DNA of 56,526 nucleotides from Arcticibacter svalbardensis MN12-7 (GTDB lineage Bacteria > Bacteroidota > Bacteroidia > Sphingobacteriales > Sphingobacteriaceae): contig NZ_AQPN01000106.1 in the NCBI RefSeq assembly GCF_000403135.1, forward strand, positions 1 to 56,526, read 5' to 3'. Position 1 is the stretch's first letter. Every line of letters starts with the position of its first letter. The position numbers and the translations under genes are program-made. This document shows positions 39,000-49,300 of this stretch, piece by piece. The notes under the pieces are model-generated. The model made no database searches. It had not been told where the DNA came from and worked only from the letters and a program-made list of their open reading frames with translations.

Positions 39000-41438
39000 A
39001 TGAACAAGCTGTTATTTTCAATTATTTGTTACTTTTCATTGCAAAGTGCCTTTTCAGAAATCCAACAATATACAGGAATAATTAAAGGAAGTATAGTTGA
39101 TTCAGCTAAGAATATGCCGCTAAAATATGCTACCATTTCATTATTTGAAGATACTAAACTGAAACCTATCAAGAATGTATTAACCAAAGAGGATGGGACT
39201 TTTCAAATCAGTCAGCTTCCAATTAAATCCTATTCCCTATCCATATCCTGTGTAGGTTTTAAAACAAAAATCATATCTATTGCGACTATTCCTGCTACGA
39301 AAACACCCTTATTAAATTTAGGATTAATCTATTTGTCCGCTTCTTCGAGAGAACTAAACGAAGTGACGGTGAATGTATCGAAACCATTAGTACGACAGGA
39401 AGTAGACCGGATAAGTTATGATGTGGCGTCTGATCCTGAAAAAGAAGCGCTTAATGCGCTTGACATGCTCAGAAAGGTTCCTCTACTTTCTGTAGACGGT
39501 ACGGATAACATTAAATTAAAGGGAAGCGGCAACTATAGAATACTGATTAATGGCAAGACATCTGCAATGATAACCAGGAACCCATCGGATGTATTTAAAT
39601 CAATGCCTGCCAGTAACATTGTAAAAATTGAAGTAATCACCATTCCTCCAGCAAAATATGATGCAGAAGGCTTAGCTGGTATCATCAATGTAATAACTAA
39701 AAAAGCGGCTGATGAAGGGTATAACGGTAATGTGAGTGTTCGGTATAATACAGTAAATGGTCCGGGAGTGAACTTGAATGGTACAGTCAAACAAGGAAAG
39801 TTTGGATTTAGTGGATACCTGGGAAGTAACGATCAAACCAGGCAAACTGTGGCTACAGGTTCTACCAATACCACAGGCGATCCTATATCATCGATTTTAG
39901 AGCAGGATGGCAAACGTACCATACACAATATAAACACCTATGGAAGTGCCGAGTTAAGTTATGAAATAGACAGCTTAAATTTGTTAACAGGCACCATTGA
40001 ACATTCGGAAGGCAGTTATGATCAGAGCAACAATCAGCTGTCTACGCAGCTAAATGGAGATCATTCTTTAAATCAATTGTTCCGTTTAGTAAATCAGATG
40101 GACAATGATAACCAATCAACAGATCTGGGAGTAAACTATCAGCTTGGATTTAAAACAAATAAGGATCGCCTGCTTACCGCTTCCTATAAATATAATTCAT
40201 CAGGGAGCAAGCAAAATCTGGATGCAGCCTATGCCGAACAGATCAATTATCCGTATCCTGATTATCGGCAATATAACAGTTCGGGAACTAAAGAACAGAC
40301 CATTCAAATGGATTATATCCATCCTTTAAAAGGATTAAACATTGAGATGGGGGTAAAGGCCATATTAAGGGATAACTATAGTGATTTTAAAAACGACAAT
40401 TTAAGCGCAAATGGTCAATATACTAACGATCCGGCCCAGACCAACAAATTCAACTATCAGCAAGATGTATATAGTATTTACAATTCCTATCAATTTAATC
40501 TGAAAAAATGGGTGGCTAAAGCTGGTTTGCGATTGGAGCGTACAGAAGTAAAAGCAGATTTTATTTCCTCAGACCGTTATGCCGACCAAAACTATAACGA
40601 CTTTATCCCTTCCTTTTCCCTGCAATATAAAATGAATAAAAAAAATAGTGTAAACGCAGGTTTTACAGAACGGATTCAGCGTCCCGGAATATGGCAATTG
40701 AATCCATTTATTGATAAATCAAATCCGAAGTTTATCAGTACTGGTAATCCGGATTTAAGCCCTGTTATCAGCCATTCACTTGAATTGAATTATAGCAACT
40801 TTTCTAAAGGAACCGTAACCTTTGGATTAACCTATTCTTTTGCCAATAACACCGTTGAGAATTTAATTAGCCCTAATGCTGACGCTGTTTTATCATCTAC
40901 TTATTTAAACATTGGGAAAAACAGAGGATTGGGTGTATTAATAAATGCCAACTACCCTGTAACAAAAAAGTTAAGTATGAATGTCAACGCCCTGCTTTTA
41001 CATGTTTGGTTGACAGGAAGCTCGGAAGGCCAATTGTATAATAACAATGGCTATCAAGGAAATATATTTGGAAACTCAAGCTATAAATTTGAAAAAGGAT
41101 ATAGCATGGGATTCGATTTTGGCTTTGATAGCAGATATGTTATGCTCCAGGGCAGAGACAATTATTTCATATATACATCATTAAGCGGGTCAAAAAGTTT
41201 ATTAAAAAATAAAGCTACTATCTCTTTATCAACTAGTAACCCTTTTAGTAAATATAAAAAAATAGACTTTTATAGTGCCTCAGCTAATTTCAGTCAGAGC
41301 AATTATTATGATATCTATTATAGAAGATTTAATTTGCGGTTTAATTATAAATTTGGAAAATTAAAAAGCAGTATAAAGAAAAATCAAAGGGGCATAACCA
41401 ATGATGATACCAGTACGAATAGGAATAGCCAGCCCTAA
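39000..41438 (+). CDS. TonB-dependent receptor / outer-membrane beta-barrel family protein
   Basis: An 812-aa exported outer-membrane protein. After a signal peptide (MNKLLFSIICYFSLQSAFS) a carboxypeptidase-regulatory-like domain (about 28-110: GSIVDSAKNMPLKYATISL) precedes a plug domain (about 125-225: ALNALDMLRKVPLLSVDG, AEGLAGIINVITKK) and a C-terminal beta-barrel of the OMP_b-brl_3 type. It lacks the classical SusC TonB-box arrangement and has no SusD partner. It follows phoU by 208 bp without an obvious promoter match, so a link with phosphate is possible but unproved. Substrate unknown. Confidence 0.88.
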   Translation: MNKLLFSIICYFSLQSAFSEIQQYTGIIKGSIVDSAKNMPLKYATISLFEDTKLKPIKNVLTKEDGTFQISQLPIKSYSLSISCVGFKTKIISIATIPATKTPLLNLGLIYLSASSRELNEVTVNVSKPLVRQEVDRISYDVASDPEKEALNALDMLRKVPLLSVDGTDNIKLKGSGNYRILINGKTSAMITRNPSDVFKSMPASNIVKIEVITIPPAKYDAEGLAGIINVITKKAADEGYNGNVSVRYNTVNGPGVNLNGTVKQGKFGFSGYLGSNDQTRQTVATGSTNTTGDPISSILEQDGKRTIHNINTYGSAELSYEIDSLNLLTGTIEHSEGSYDQSNNQLSTQLNGDHSLNQLFRLVNQMDNDNQSTDLGVNYQLGFKTNKDRLLTASYKYNSSGSKQNLDAAYAEQINYPYPDYRQYNSSGTKEQTIQMDYIHPLKGLNIEMGVKAILRDNYSDFKNDNLSANGQYTNDPAQTNKFNYQQDVYSIYNSYQFNLKKWVAKAGLRLERTEVKADFISSDRYADQNYNDFIPSFSLQYKMNKKNSVNAGFTERIQRPGIWQLNPFIDKSNPKFISTGNPDLSPVISHSLELNYSNFSKGTVTFGLTYSFANNTVENLISPNADAVLSSTYLNIGKNRGLGVLINANYPVTKKLSMNVNALLLHVWLTGSSEGQLYNNNGYQGNIFGNSSYKFEKGYSMGFDFGFDSRYVMLQGRDNYFIYTSLSGSKSLLKNKATISLSTSNPFSKYKKIDFYSASANFSQSNYYDIYYRRFNLRFNYKFGKLKSSIKKNQRGITNDDTSTNRNSQP

Positions 41439-41494
41439 TTGATACTTAAATTTACAACTACAACACGTACTGACCTATTCATTCTAACCAATTG

Positions 41495-41527
41495 CTTGCA
41501 AATATTAATGGGGTCTATGTATATTTG
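41495..41527 (+). promoter_or_regulatory. Promoter of fabF: -33 CTTG, N21, -7 TATATTTG
   Basis: CTTG at 41495-41498 and an exact TAnnTTTG at 41520-41527, spaced by 21 bp; leader of about 31 nt to the ATG at 41563. Confidence 0.7.
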
Positions 41528-41562
41528 CACCTTCTTTCGAATACAGAGGTATAAATACAGGT

Positions 41563-42813
41563 ATGCAGATAAAACGAGTTGTTATAACAGGAATGGGCGC
41601 AATTACTCCGCTTGGAAATGATGTCAAAACTTTTTGGAATAGTCTCATTGAAGGTAAAAGTGGTGCTGGACGCATTACTAAATTCGACCCAAGTGCTTTC
41701 AGGACTCAAATAGCATGTGAACTGAAAGATTTCGATCCAACTGTATACATGGATAAATCCGAAATTAAAAGAACAGATCCTTTTACGCAATATGCCCTTG
41801 GAGCTGTGGAGCAAGCAGTTGCAGAATCAGGATTAGATTTCTCTAGTATGAATCCCTATGATACGGGCGTAATATGGGGATCAGGTCAGGGTGGAATGCT
41901 TACCTTTGAAGAGCAGGTTAAAGAATATGCGGCAAATAATTTCGTTCCACGCTTCAGTCCTTTTTTTGTACCCAAACTAATTTCTAACATGGCCGCCGGA
42001 TTAATTTCTATTAAATACGGCTTAATGGGTATAAATTACACGACTGTTTCGGCCTGTTCCACATCCAACACAGCCATTATGGATGCATTAAATTATATCC
42101 GATGGGGAAAGGCTAAGGTGATTATAACAGGTGGATCAGAAGCACCTATTACTGAAGCATCCATTGGAGGATTTTGTGCTTTAAAAGCAATGACCGTTCA
42201 TAATGAAAATCCTCAGACTGCCTGCCGGCCTTTCGATATTGATAGAGATGGATTTTTAATGGGCGAGGGTGCAGGTGCATTGATTTTAGAAGAATATGAA
42301 CATGCAAAGGCAAGAAATGCATTTATTTATGCAGAAGTTGCAGGTGCAGCTATGACCGCAGATGCGTTTCATATGACGGCAACGCATCCTGAAGGTGAAG
42401 GTGCTTATATGGCTATGCGTTTTGCTTTAGAAGATTCGGGCATTGCTCCGGAATCTGTTGATTATATAAATGCCCATGCGACATCTACTCCAGTAGGCGA
42501 TATTAGTGAATTCAAAGCATTGAGCAAGCTTTTCAATGGCAAAAATGACCATTTACATATCAGCGCTACTAAATCTATGACGGGTCATTTACTTGGTGCG
42601 GCCGGTGCAATTGAAGCTATTGCGAGTGTTATGAGTATTTGTAATTCAATTATTCCTCCGACAATTAATTTAGTCACGCTTGATCCAGCCATATCTTCCG
42701 ATTTCCATATTGTCAAGGATCATGCTTTTGAGAAGGATATTAATGTAGCCATGAGTAATACATTTGGGTTTGGCGGTCATAATGGAATTGTAGTTTTCAA
42801 GAAACTGATATAA
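41563..42813 (+). CDS. fabF: 3-oxoacyl-[acyl-carrier-protein] synthase II
   Basis: A 416-aa condensing enzyme of fatty acid elongation. Catalytic residues are all present: Cys165 in TTVSACSTSNT, His305 in NAHATSTPVGD, Lys337 and His342 in SATKSMTGHLLGAAGA. The C-terminal NTFGFGGHNG loop is also intact. Because acpP and other fab genes are not adjacent and it has its own promoter, it may be an additional FabF paralogue rather than the main one, for example for specialised lipids. It converges on the helicase gene with a 2-bp gap. Confidence 0.92.
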   Translation: MQIKRVVITGMGAITPLGNDVKTFWNSLIEGKSGAGRITKFDPSAFRTQIACELKDFDPTVYMDKSEIKRTDPFTQYALGAVEQAVAESGLDFSSMNPYDTGVIWGSGQGGMLTFEEQVKEYAANNFVPRFSPFFVPKLISNMAAGLISIKYGLMGINYTTVSACSTSNTAIMDALNYIRWGKAKVIITGGSEAPITEASIGGFCALKAMTVHNENPQTACRPFDIDRDGFLMGEGAGALILEEYEHAKARNAFIYAEVAGAAMTADAFHMTATHPEGEGAYMAMRFALEDSGIAPESVDYINAHATSTPVGDISEFKALSKLFNGKNDHLHISATKSMTGHLLGAAGAIEAIASVMSICNSIIPPTINLVTLDPAISSDFHIVKDHAFEKDINVAMSNTFGFGGHNGIVVFKKLI

Positions 42814-42815
42814 TC

Positions 42816-44717
42816 TTAAACAAATTCCCATGCACTCTGATAGCCATTGATCTGCTCAGCATAAGTAATTAAATTAGCATAAAAAGGCAATCGGGCCAAC
42901 GTTGCACTGTCGCCTATAATAACCAATTTCTTACGTGCCCTTGTCATGGCAACATTCATACGCCGTATATCAGAAAGGAAGCCTATTTCACCTTCGTTAT
43001 TGCTTCTGGTCATGCTGATATACACTATATCGCGTTCCTGGCCCTGGAAACTATCAATTGTATTGACTGAAATTTTACCCAGACCCAATTGCATTGCTGG
43101 AGAATGAATCAGCTGCTCATTCAATAACCTGATTTGTTCCTTGTAGGGAGAAACAACAGCGATTGTTGGGAAATTCTCCATGTTATACTTCGTATTCAAT
43201 TCAGCAATAAGCTTTTCTAAATGTCTGAATAAAAACGCAGCTTCTTCAGGATTAGATGAACTTGTACCCTGCAGTTTCTCATCAAAGCCACAGCCTGCGG
43301 TATCAATAAAAGTGAATGGTTTGTCGCCCTCAAATAACAGATGCTCTGCTACAGAAACATGAGCTTTTAATTTATTTTGATAAAAGACTTGGGAGGAGTA
43401 ATTCATAATGGCATTATTCATCCGGTACTGCTCCTCTAATAGCACAACGGCATTTGGATGATACGCTACATTTTTTTCAAGCAAAGTCACACTTAAACCT
43501 TCTTTAGCAGCCTCCCGGGATTTAATAGTAGGGGATAGCTGGAAATGATCGCCAGCTAAAACAACCTTTTGTGCTTTCAATATAGGAATCCAGCAGGCAG
43601 GTTCTAAAGCTTGTCCAGCTTCATCAATCACCACGGTATGGAACTTCACATCCCGTATGGTATAATGGTTTGACCCAACCAAAGTAGCCGTAATTACCTG
43701 AGCAGTAGATACCAATGCATCAATAATATACTGCTCCATTTTACTTACCTCTTTCATTATCTTATGAGCTTCATCAAAAAGCGCTTTTCGCTGATCATGT
43801 TCAGCTTTACCAAAGTTCCGCTTGTACTTATGAGCCATATTCTTGTATTCAGCAGCCTGCTTTTTAAGCTTTTTCATATCTTTCATCAAGCTATGTTCGG
43901 TCATTTTACTGTCCAGCGTTAAAGACATCAACTTGTCTGACACTCTAGCCGGATTACCTATTCTTAATACACTTAATCCCTCATTCGTTAGTTTTTCACT
44001 GAGTAAATCTACCGCTGTATTGCTGGGAGCCACGACCAGGATTTGTTTGTTATCCAAACCGATCATGGCCTTTATAGCTTGTACCAGGGTTGTTGTTTTA
44101 CCTGTTCCCGGTGGCCCATGAACAATAGCTACATTCTGAGCTGTAGTAATTTTTAACACTGCTTCCTGTTGCGAGCTATTTAAACCTGTTGGATGGAGAT
44201 AAGGGGGCTCACTATAAAAAGAAGGACTTTTACTCCCGGTTAAGATTTGTATTAATCGCCCTTTTTCATCATCCGCCATAAGCATGGAAGCAGATTTAAT
44301 GGCATTTTTCATTTCATCGTAACTATTATTATCAAAAAGCAGATCAATGCCAAGTTTACCATCACGACACCAATCAGGTAATTCGTCAGCGAATAGCGTA
44401 ATTTTTAAGTTATTTCCACTTTGATGAGAAATGGTTCCCTCCAGACGATTATTTTTAATATCATGGTTGGAGAAAAGAGCGATTGAGGCACCAAAGCGAA
44501 GCTGATGAGCAAGATCCTGATGTGTAGTGCGCTCAATTTCAACTGTTAAATAATCGCCCCGACCTGGTTCTGTACCTCTGATTGCAATAGGATACCAGGT
44601 GATACCGGAGGCCCTTCGTTCGGCAACTGAACTGGATTCTGTTAATTTGCTATAAGAAATTCGGTCTTCTTCACGCTCTATTTTCAAAAGAGACAATAGC
44701 TTATTAAAATAATCCAT
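42816..44717 (-). CDS. UPF1/IGHMBP2-like superfamily 1 helicase
   Basis: A 633-aa ATP-dependent DNA or RNA helicase. An N-terminal beta-barrel-like region (about 1-170) precedes the motor. Motif I is HGPPGTGKTTTLVQAI, Ia VVAPSNTAVDLL, II TVVIDEAGQALEP, III LAGDHFQLSPT, IV-like LEEQYRMN, V NTIDSFQGQERDIVYI and VI NVAMTRARKKLVI. This order and the DEAG box fit the DNA2/NAM7 group (AAA_11 and AAA_12). The biological role in bacteria is not settled. The gene stands alone between convergent fabF and divergent DUF1080 lipoprotein. Confidence 0.9.
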   Translation of the reverse strand: MDYFNKLLSLLKIEREEDRISYSKLTESSSVAERRASGITWYPIAIRGTEPGRGDYLTVEIERTTHQDLAHQLRFGASIALFSNHDIKNNRLEGTISHQSGNNLKITLFADELPDWCRDGKLGIDLLFDNNSYDEMKNAIKSASMLMADDEKGRLIQILTGSKSPSFYSEPPYLHPTGLNSSQQEAVLKITTAQNVAIVHGPPGTGKTTTLVQAIKAMIGLDNKQILVVAPSNTAVDLLSEKLTNEGLSVLRIGNPARVSDKLMSLTLDSKMTEHSLMKDMKKLKKQAAEYKNMAHKYKRNFGKAEHDQRKALFDEAHKIMKEVSKMEQYIIDALVSTAQVITATLVGSNHYTIRDVKFHTVVIDEAGQALEPACWIPILKAQKVVLAGDHFQLSPTIKSREAAKEGLSVTLLEKNVAYHPNAVVLLEEQYRMNNAIMNYSSQVFYQNKLKAHVSVAEHLLFEGDKPFTFIDTAGCGFDEKLQGTSSSNPEEAAFLFRHLEKLIAELNTKYNMENFPTIAVVSPYKEQIRLLNEQLIHSPAMQLGLGKISVNTIDSFQGQERDIVYISMTRSNNEGEIGFLSDIRRMNVAMTRARKKLVIIGDSATLARLPFYANLITYAEQINGYQSAWEFV

Positions 44718-44769
44718 ATGTAAAGGTAATAGGTTCAGGAGTCAATGAAGAAAATCGTTAAAATAAGCT

Positions 44770-44776
44770 TAATTTG
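44770..44776 (+). promoter_or_regulatory. -7-like element TAATTTG of the DUF1080 gene
   Basis: Shortened variant TAnTTTG 19 nt before ATG 44796; the longest-ORF start at 44745 lies upstream of it. Confidence 0.4.
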
Positions 44777-44795
44777 CGTTCATATTAATTCAAAA

Positions 44796-45455
44796 ATGAA
44801 CAAATTAATTTTTTCAGCCTTTATTATATTATTGGCTACTTCCTGCAGCAACAAGGTACGACAAGCTCAACTGTTTAACGGTACAACACTTGATGGCTGG
44901 TATGCCTACGTGCAAGGAGAGAAGCATGAAGACGCTTCCACTATTTTTAATGTAATGGATAGCATGATCCGGTTGAATGGCGAAAGGCCAGGCTATCTGA
45001 TGTCTAAGCAATTATACTCCAATTTTGAGCTGACACTGGATTATAAATGGAACACAGAGCCAAAGTACGAACGAGGAAAAGGGAATAAGAACAGTGGGGT
45101 GATGTATCAGGTTCCAGTTAGAGCTGATAAACTTTGGCCAGAGGGTATTCAGTATCAGATTAAGGAAGGAGCAACCGGCGACTTTGTGTTATTAGACAGT
45201 GTAACGCTGGAAGTAAGGGGCGAACGTAACCTACCCGGCAAAAGTGTAGTGATACCCCGCTTATCCGAAAATGAAAGGACAGTAGGTGAATGGAATCAAC
45301 TGGTAATAAAATCGTATAAAGGGAAATGTTCCCAGTATCTCAATGGAAAATTAGTAAATGAAGGAATAGCATCATCATCTCTTTCTGGAAGGATCTTATT
45401 GCAATACGAAGGTTCACCTATCGACTTCAGAAGATTGATCATCAGGAAACTATAA
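44796..45455 (+). CDS. DUF1080 (3-keto-disaccharide hydrolase-like) lipoprotein
   Basis: A 219-aa exported lipoprotein with signal peptide and lipobox IILLATSC. The mature domain is a concanavalin-like beta sandwich: QLFNGTTLDGWYAYV at the start, FELTLDYKWNTEPKYERGKGNKNSGVMYQV in part (GNKNSGVMYQV), GIQYQIKEGA, GEWNQLVIKSYKGKCSQYLNGK in part, and LLQYEGSPIDFRRLIIRKL at the end. DUF1080 proteins of Bacteroidota hydrolyse 3-keto sugars or bind glycans; no oxidoreductase partner genes are adjacent. The start is set at 44796 by the signal peptide. Confidence 0.88.
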   Translation: MNKLIFSAFIILLATSCSNKVRQAQLFNGTTLDGWYAYVQGEKHEDASTIFNVMDSMIRLNGERPGYLMSKQLYSNFELTLDYKWNTEPKYERGKGNKNSGVMYQVPVRADKLWPEGIQYQIKEGATGDFVLLDSVTLEVRGERNLPGKSVVIPRLSENERTVGEWNQLVIKSYKGKCSQYLNGKLVNEGIASSSLSGRILLQYEGSPIDFRRLIIRKL

Positions 45456-45534
45456 AGATTAAAAGGTGTTTTAACTGAAAAATTTCAGCTGAAGTTTTAG
45501 TAACAAGGCCTGATAGAATTATAAAGAAAGCTTA

Positions 45535-45571
45535 AATGAAATTAAAACTCCTGAAGGAGTTTAATTTCATT
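45535..45571. terminator. Long hairpin between convergent genes, overlapping the crp-like stop codon
   Basis: AATGAAATTAAAACTCC pairs with GGAGT-TTAATTTCATT around the loop TGAA, a stem of about 16 bp with one bulged base. The right arm is the end of the Crp/Fnr coding sequence, so its stop codon is inside the stem. It probably ends transcripts in one or both directions; neither side has a long T-run. Confidence 0.55.
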
Positions 45572-46171
45572 GCGGTATAAAAGTATTTTTCCATCATTTT
45601 CTAATTGTTTTAAAAGACGTGATACCACTACCCTTGAGGTAGCCAGGTCATCAGCAATCAAATAATGAGAAGCTTTAATTAAGTTTGAACCTGAAAGACG
45701 TTGTTTTTCCTTCAGGTAAGCAATAAGACGCTCATCCAATTTATGGAAAGCGATACTCTCAATAGATTTTAGCAATTCTAAAAACCGCTCATTAAAACTC
45801 CGCATAATATAGTTTTTCCAGCTTGGATATTTACACAGCCATTCATCCAGTTTAGCATGAGGAATAGCTATAATATCCACATCTTCCTCTACAATAGCCT
45901 TCACTTCACTTTTTTTAGCCTCTAAACAACAGCTATAAGCCATGGAACAACTTTCATTACTCGATAAATAATACAACAGAATTTCATTCCCTGTATCATC
46001 TTTACGAAGCACCTTAAGGGTTCCTTTGATTACGATGGGCATCATACGGATATACTTACCGTAATCCATCACCACATCGCCTTCTTTGAAGTGTTTCAAC
46101 TCTCCATACTGATGTATTTCCTGTATTAAAGCGGGTTCGAATGTTGAATCGAAATTAGTGATCTTTTCCAT
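45542..46171 (-). CDS. Crp/Fnr-family transcriptional regulator
   Basis: A 209-aa regulator: cyclic-nucleotide-binding-like domain (about 15-130) and C-terminal winged HTH with recognition helix LATSRVVVSRLLKQLE. The ligand domain contains three cysteines in SSNESCSMAYSCCLEAKK, a position where many Bacteroidota homologues also have cysteines, suggesting redox or metal sensing; canonical cAMP-binding Arg-Ser residues are not evident. The -7 element TATATTTG (46212-46205) overlaps the longest-ORF start at 46207, so ATG 46171 is chosen. It is divergent from the hybrid histidine kinase and ends in a long hairpin. Confidence 0.88.
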   Translation of the reverse strand: MEKITNFDSTFEPALIQEIHQYGELKHFKEGDVVMDYGKYIRMMPIVIKGTLKVLRKDDTGNEILLYYLSSNESCSMAYSCCLEAKKSEVKAIVEEDVDIIAIPHAKLDEWLCKYPSWKNYIMRSFNERFLELLKSIESIAFHKLDERLIAYLKEKQRLSGSNLIKASHYLIADDLATSRVVVSRLLKQLENDGKILLYRNEIKLLQEF

Positions 46172-46204
46172 GTAAACGGCTATTTTCCCTTTAAAAGAGG
46201 ATGA

Positions 46205-46212
46205 CAAATATA
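46205..46212 (-). promoter_or_regulatory. -7 element TATATTTG of the Crp/Fnr gene
   Basis: Exact TAnnTTTG on the minus strand; leader of about 29 nt to ATG 46171. Confidence 0.65.
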
Positions 46213-46327
46213 AAGTTTATATCTGCCTTAGCTTTAATAAAGCTATAATAGAATGAGACAAAAGGACACTATTGACTTTTTGAACCATATTGTTAATATA
46301 TTCGTATAAGTAACATGATCTGTATAC

Positions 46328-49300
46328 GTGAAAAAACACCCGGTTCCCTATAATGAGCAAGAAAGACTTAATGCACTCCAGAATTATGAGATTCTTGATT
46401 CATTAAGCGAAGAAGAATTTGACAGGGTAACAGAGTTGGCCTCTATAATATGTGATGTTCCCGTTTCATTGATTTCATTAATTGATAAACACCGGCAATG
46501 GTTCAAATCAAAGGTGGGTTTAAATATTACTGAAACTCCAAGGGATCTTGCTTTTTGTCAATATGCAATTATGGACGTAGGGATCTTTGAGATTGAAGAT
46601 GCCACAAAAGATCAGCGATTCATGGAAAATGAGCTGGTCACGGGTTTCCCGAACATTCGTTTTTATGCTGGTCAGCCTTTAATTGATCCTAATGGTTACG
46701 CGCTGGGAACCTTATGCGTCATAGATCATGAGCCCAAGAAACTTTCTGATACTCAAAAAAGAGCATTGCAATTACTGGCGCAAAATGTCATTACGCTTAT
46801 TGTAGAAAGACGACAAAAAATTGAACTTAAAAACTTTCAAAAGCTGTTTCATCTTTCTAATGATTTAATTTGCATTGCAAGTGTAGACGGTTTTTTCAAG
46901 AAAGTTAATCCTGCCTTTGAAAAAGTAATGGGGTGGAATGCCAATTTATTAATGAACACCTCTATTTTTGATTTGATACATACAGATGATATAGAAAATA
47001 CGAAACACGAAATAGAACGGTTAATACAAGGACACGATACCATAAACTTCATTCATCGCCTTAAAACAAAAGAAAATTGCTATAAAACTTTACAATGGGC
47101 AATCAGTCCTGAACCTTTAACCGGTAACCTTTTTGCAATTGCGCGTGACATTACCCTGGAAAGATCGAAAGAATTAGCGCTGATTCAAAGTGAAAAAAAA
47201 GCCAATGCCTTTTTTGATAATTCACAAGGATTTATGTGTACACATGATTTAAAAGGAAATTTTTTATCGGTTAACAGTGCGGGAGCATCAATATTAGGAT
47301 ATACCCAGGAGGAGATCTTAAAAAGCGGTTTATTTGACATTATTCCTGTAACGCGTCACGCATTTTTGCAAAATTACCTGGCAGAAATAGAACAAGAAGG
47401 AAGTTCAAAGGGTCAAATGGTTACTCAACATAAAGATAAATCTTTTCGAATCTGGATGTACAATAATATACTGGAAAAGAATCTGAATGGCGAGAGTTAT
47501 GTGATTGGGAATGCAGTAGATATCACAGAAAGACATTACCTGGAAGAAGACCTTCGACATACTAAAGATATGCTGGAACAAACCAACAAAGTAGCACGTG
47601 TAGGTGGCTGGGAAATGAATGTTCAAAGTCAAAAAATTTCATGGACTTCAGTAACCCGTGAGATACATGGTGCTGATCCAGGTTTTGAACCTGATCTGAC
47701 TAGCGGCATCAGTTTCTACAAAGAAGGAAAGAGCAGGGATGACATAACAAAAGCAGTAAACGAGGCTATAACAGAGGGAAAATCATGGGACCTCGAACTT
47801 CAAATCATTACTGTACAAGGAAAAGAAATATGGGTTAGAGCTTTAGGCGATGCCGAAATAGAAAATGGCACTTGCAAAAGAATCTATGGCACTTTTCAGG
47901 ATATTAATCTTAGCAAACTCATTGAACTTGATTTAATGAATGAAAAGGCCCGCCTATCTGCATTTGTACAACATGCACCCGCAGCGGTAGCCATGTTGGA
48001 CAATAAGATGTGCTATATCGCAGTAAGTAACCGTTGGTTGGAAGATGCCAATGCAGTTGGCCAGAATATTATCGGCACCTCTCATTATGACTTAGCGCTG
48101 GGTATGACAGATGAAAGAAGAGAAAGGCATAAACGCGTATTAAATGGGGCAATAGAAAAAAAGGAAGAAGATACTATTTCACTTGTTGGCGTAGCGGAAA
48201 ATCAATATATCACCTGGGAAATGAGGCCCTGGTATCAATATAATGGTCAAATTGGTGGCATGATGATATTTACCCAAAATATAACATCAATCATCAGGCA
48301 AAGGGAAGAACTTAAAGTTGCCAAGCTATTGGCAGAGCAAGCAAGTGTAGCCAAGTCTGAGTTTTTGGCCAATATGAGCCATGAGATCCGAACTCCTCTA
48401 AATGGAGTGATCGGTTTCACTGACTTAGTGCTGAAGACCAATTTAAATGAAACACAGCAGCAATATTTGTCAATTGTAAATCAATCTGCAAACGCCTTAT
48501 TAAGTATCATCAATGACATTCTTGATTTCTCTAAAATAGAGGCCGGTAAATTGGAACTGGATATTGAAAAATGCGACTTATATGAAATGAGCTGTCAGGC
48601 TACTGATATTATTTCTTATCAAGTGCAAAAAAAGGGTTTAGAAATGTTGCTTAATATATCACCTGATTTGCCTCGTTTTATCTATGCCGACACCATGCGG
48701 TTGAAACAAATTCTAATTAACCTTTTAGGTAATGCATCGAAGTTTACCGATAAAGGTGAAATTGAATTGAAAATAGAAACCTTAATTGCACAAGCAAATC
48801 AGACCATGATACGGTTTGAAGTACGGGATACAGGTATTGGTATTAAACCCGAAAAGCAAAGTAAAATATTTGAAGCATTTTCTCAAGAGGATGGATCTAC
48901 GACAAAGAAATATGGAGGTACAGGACTTGGGTTAACGATATCAAACAAATTATTAGGGTTAATGAATAGTCGGCTTCAAATAAAAAGCTCGCCAGGGAAG
49001 GGGAGTATATTTTATTTTGATGTGAGTTTTAAATCTGAACAAGGTGATGCCATAAACTGGGAAAACATCGACCAGATAAAACAAGTATTGGTTGTTGATG
49101 ACAATGACAATAACCGATTGATCATCAGTCAAATGTTGTTATTAAAGAACATTCGAACTACGGAAGCCAGGAATGGCTTTGAAGCCCTGCAACTCCTTTC
49201 AAAGGGGGGAAAGTATGATGTAATTTTAATGGATTATCATATGCCATTTATGGATGGATTGGAAACGATCAAAAAGATTCATGATAGTTTCCATACTTCC

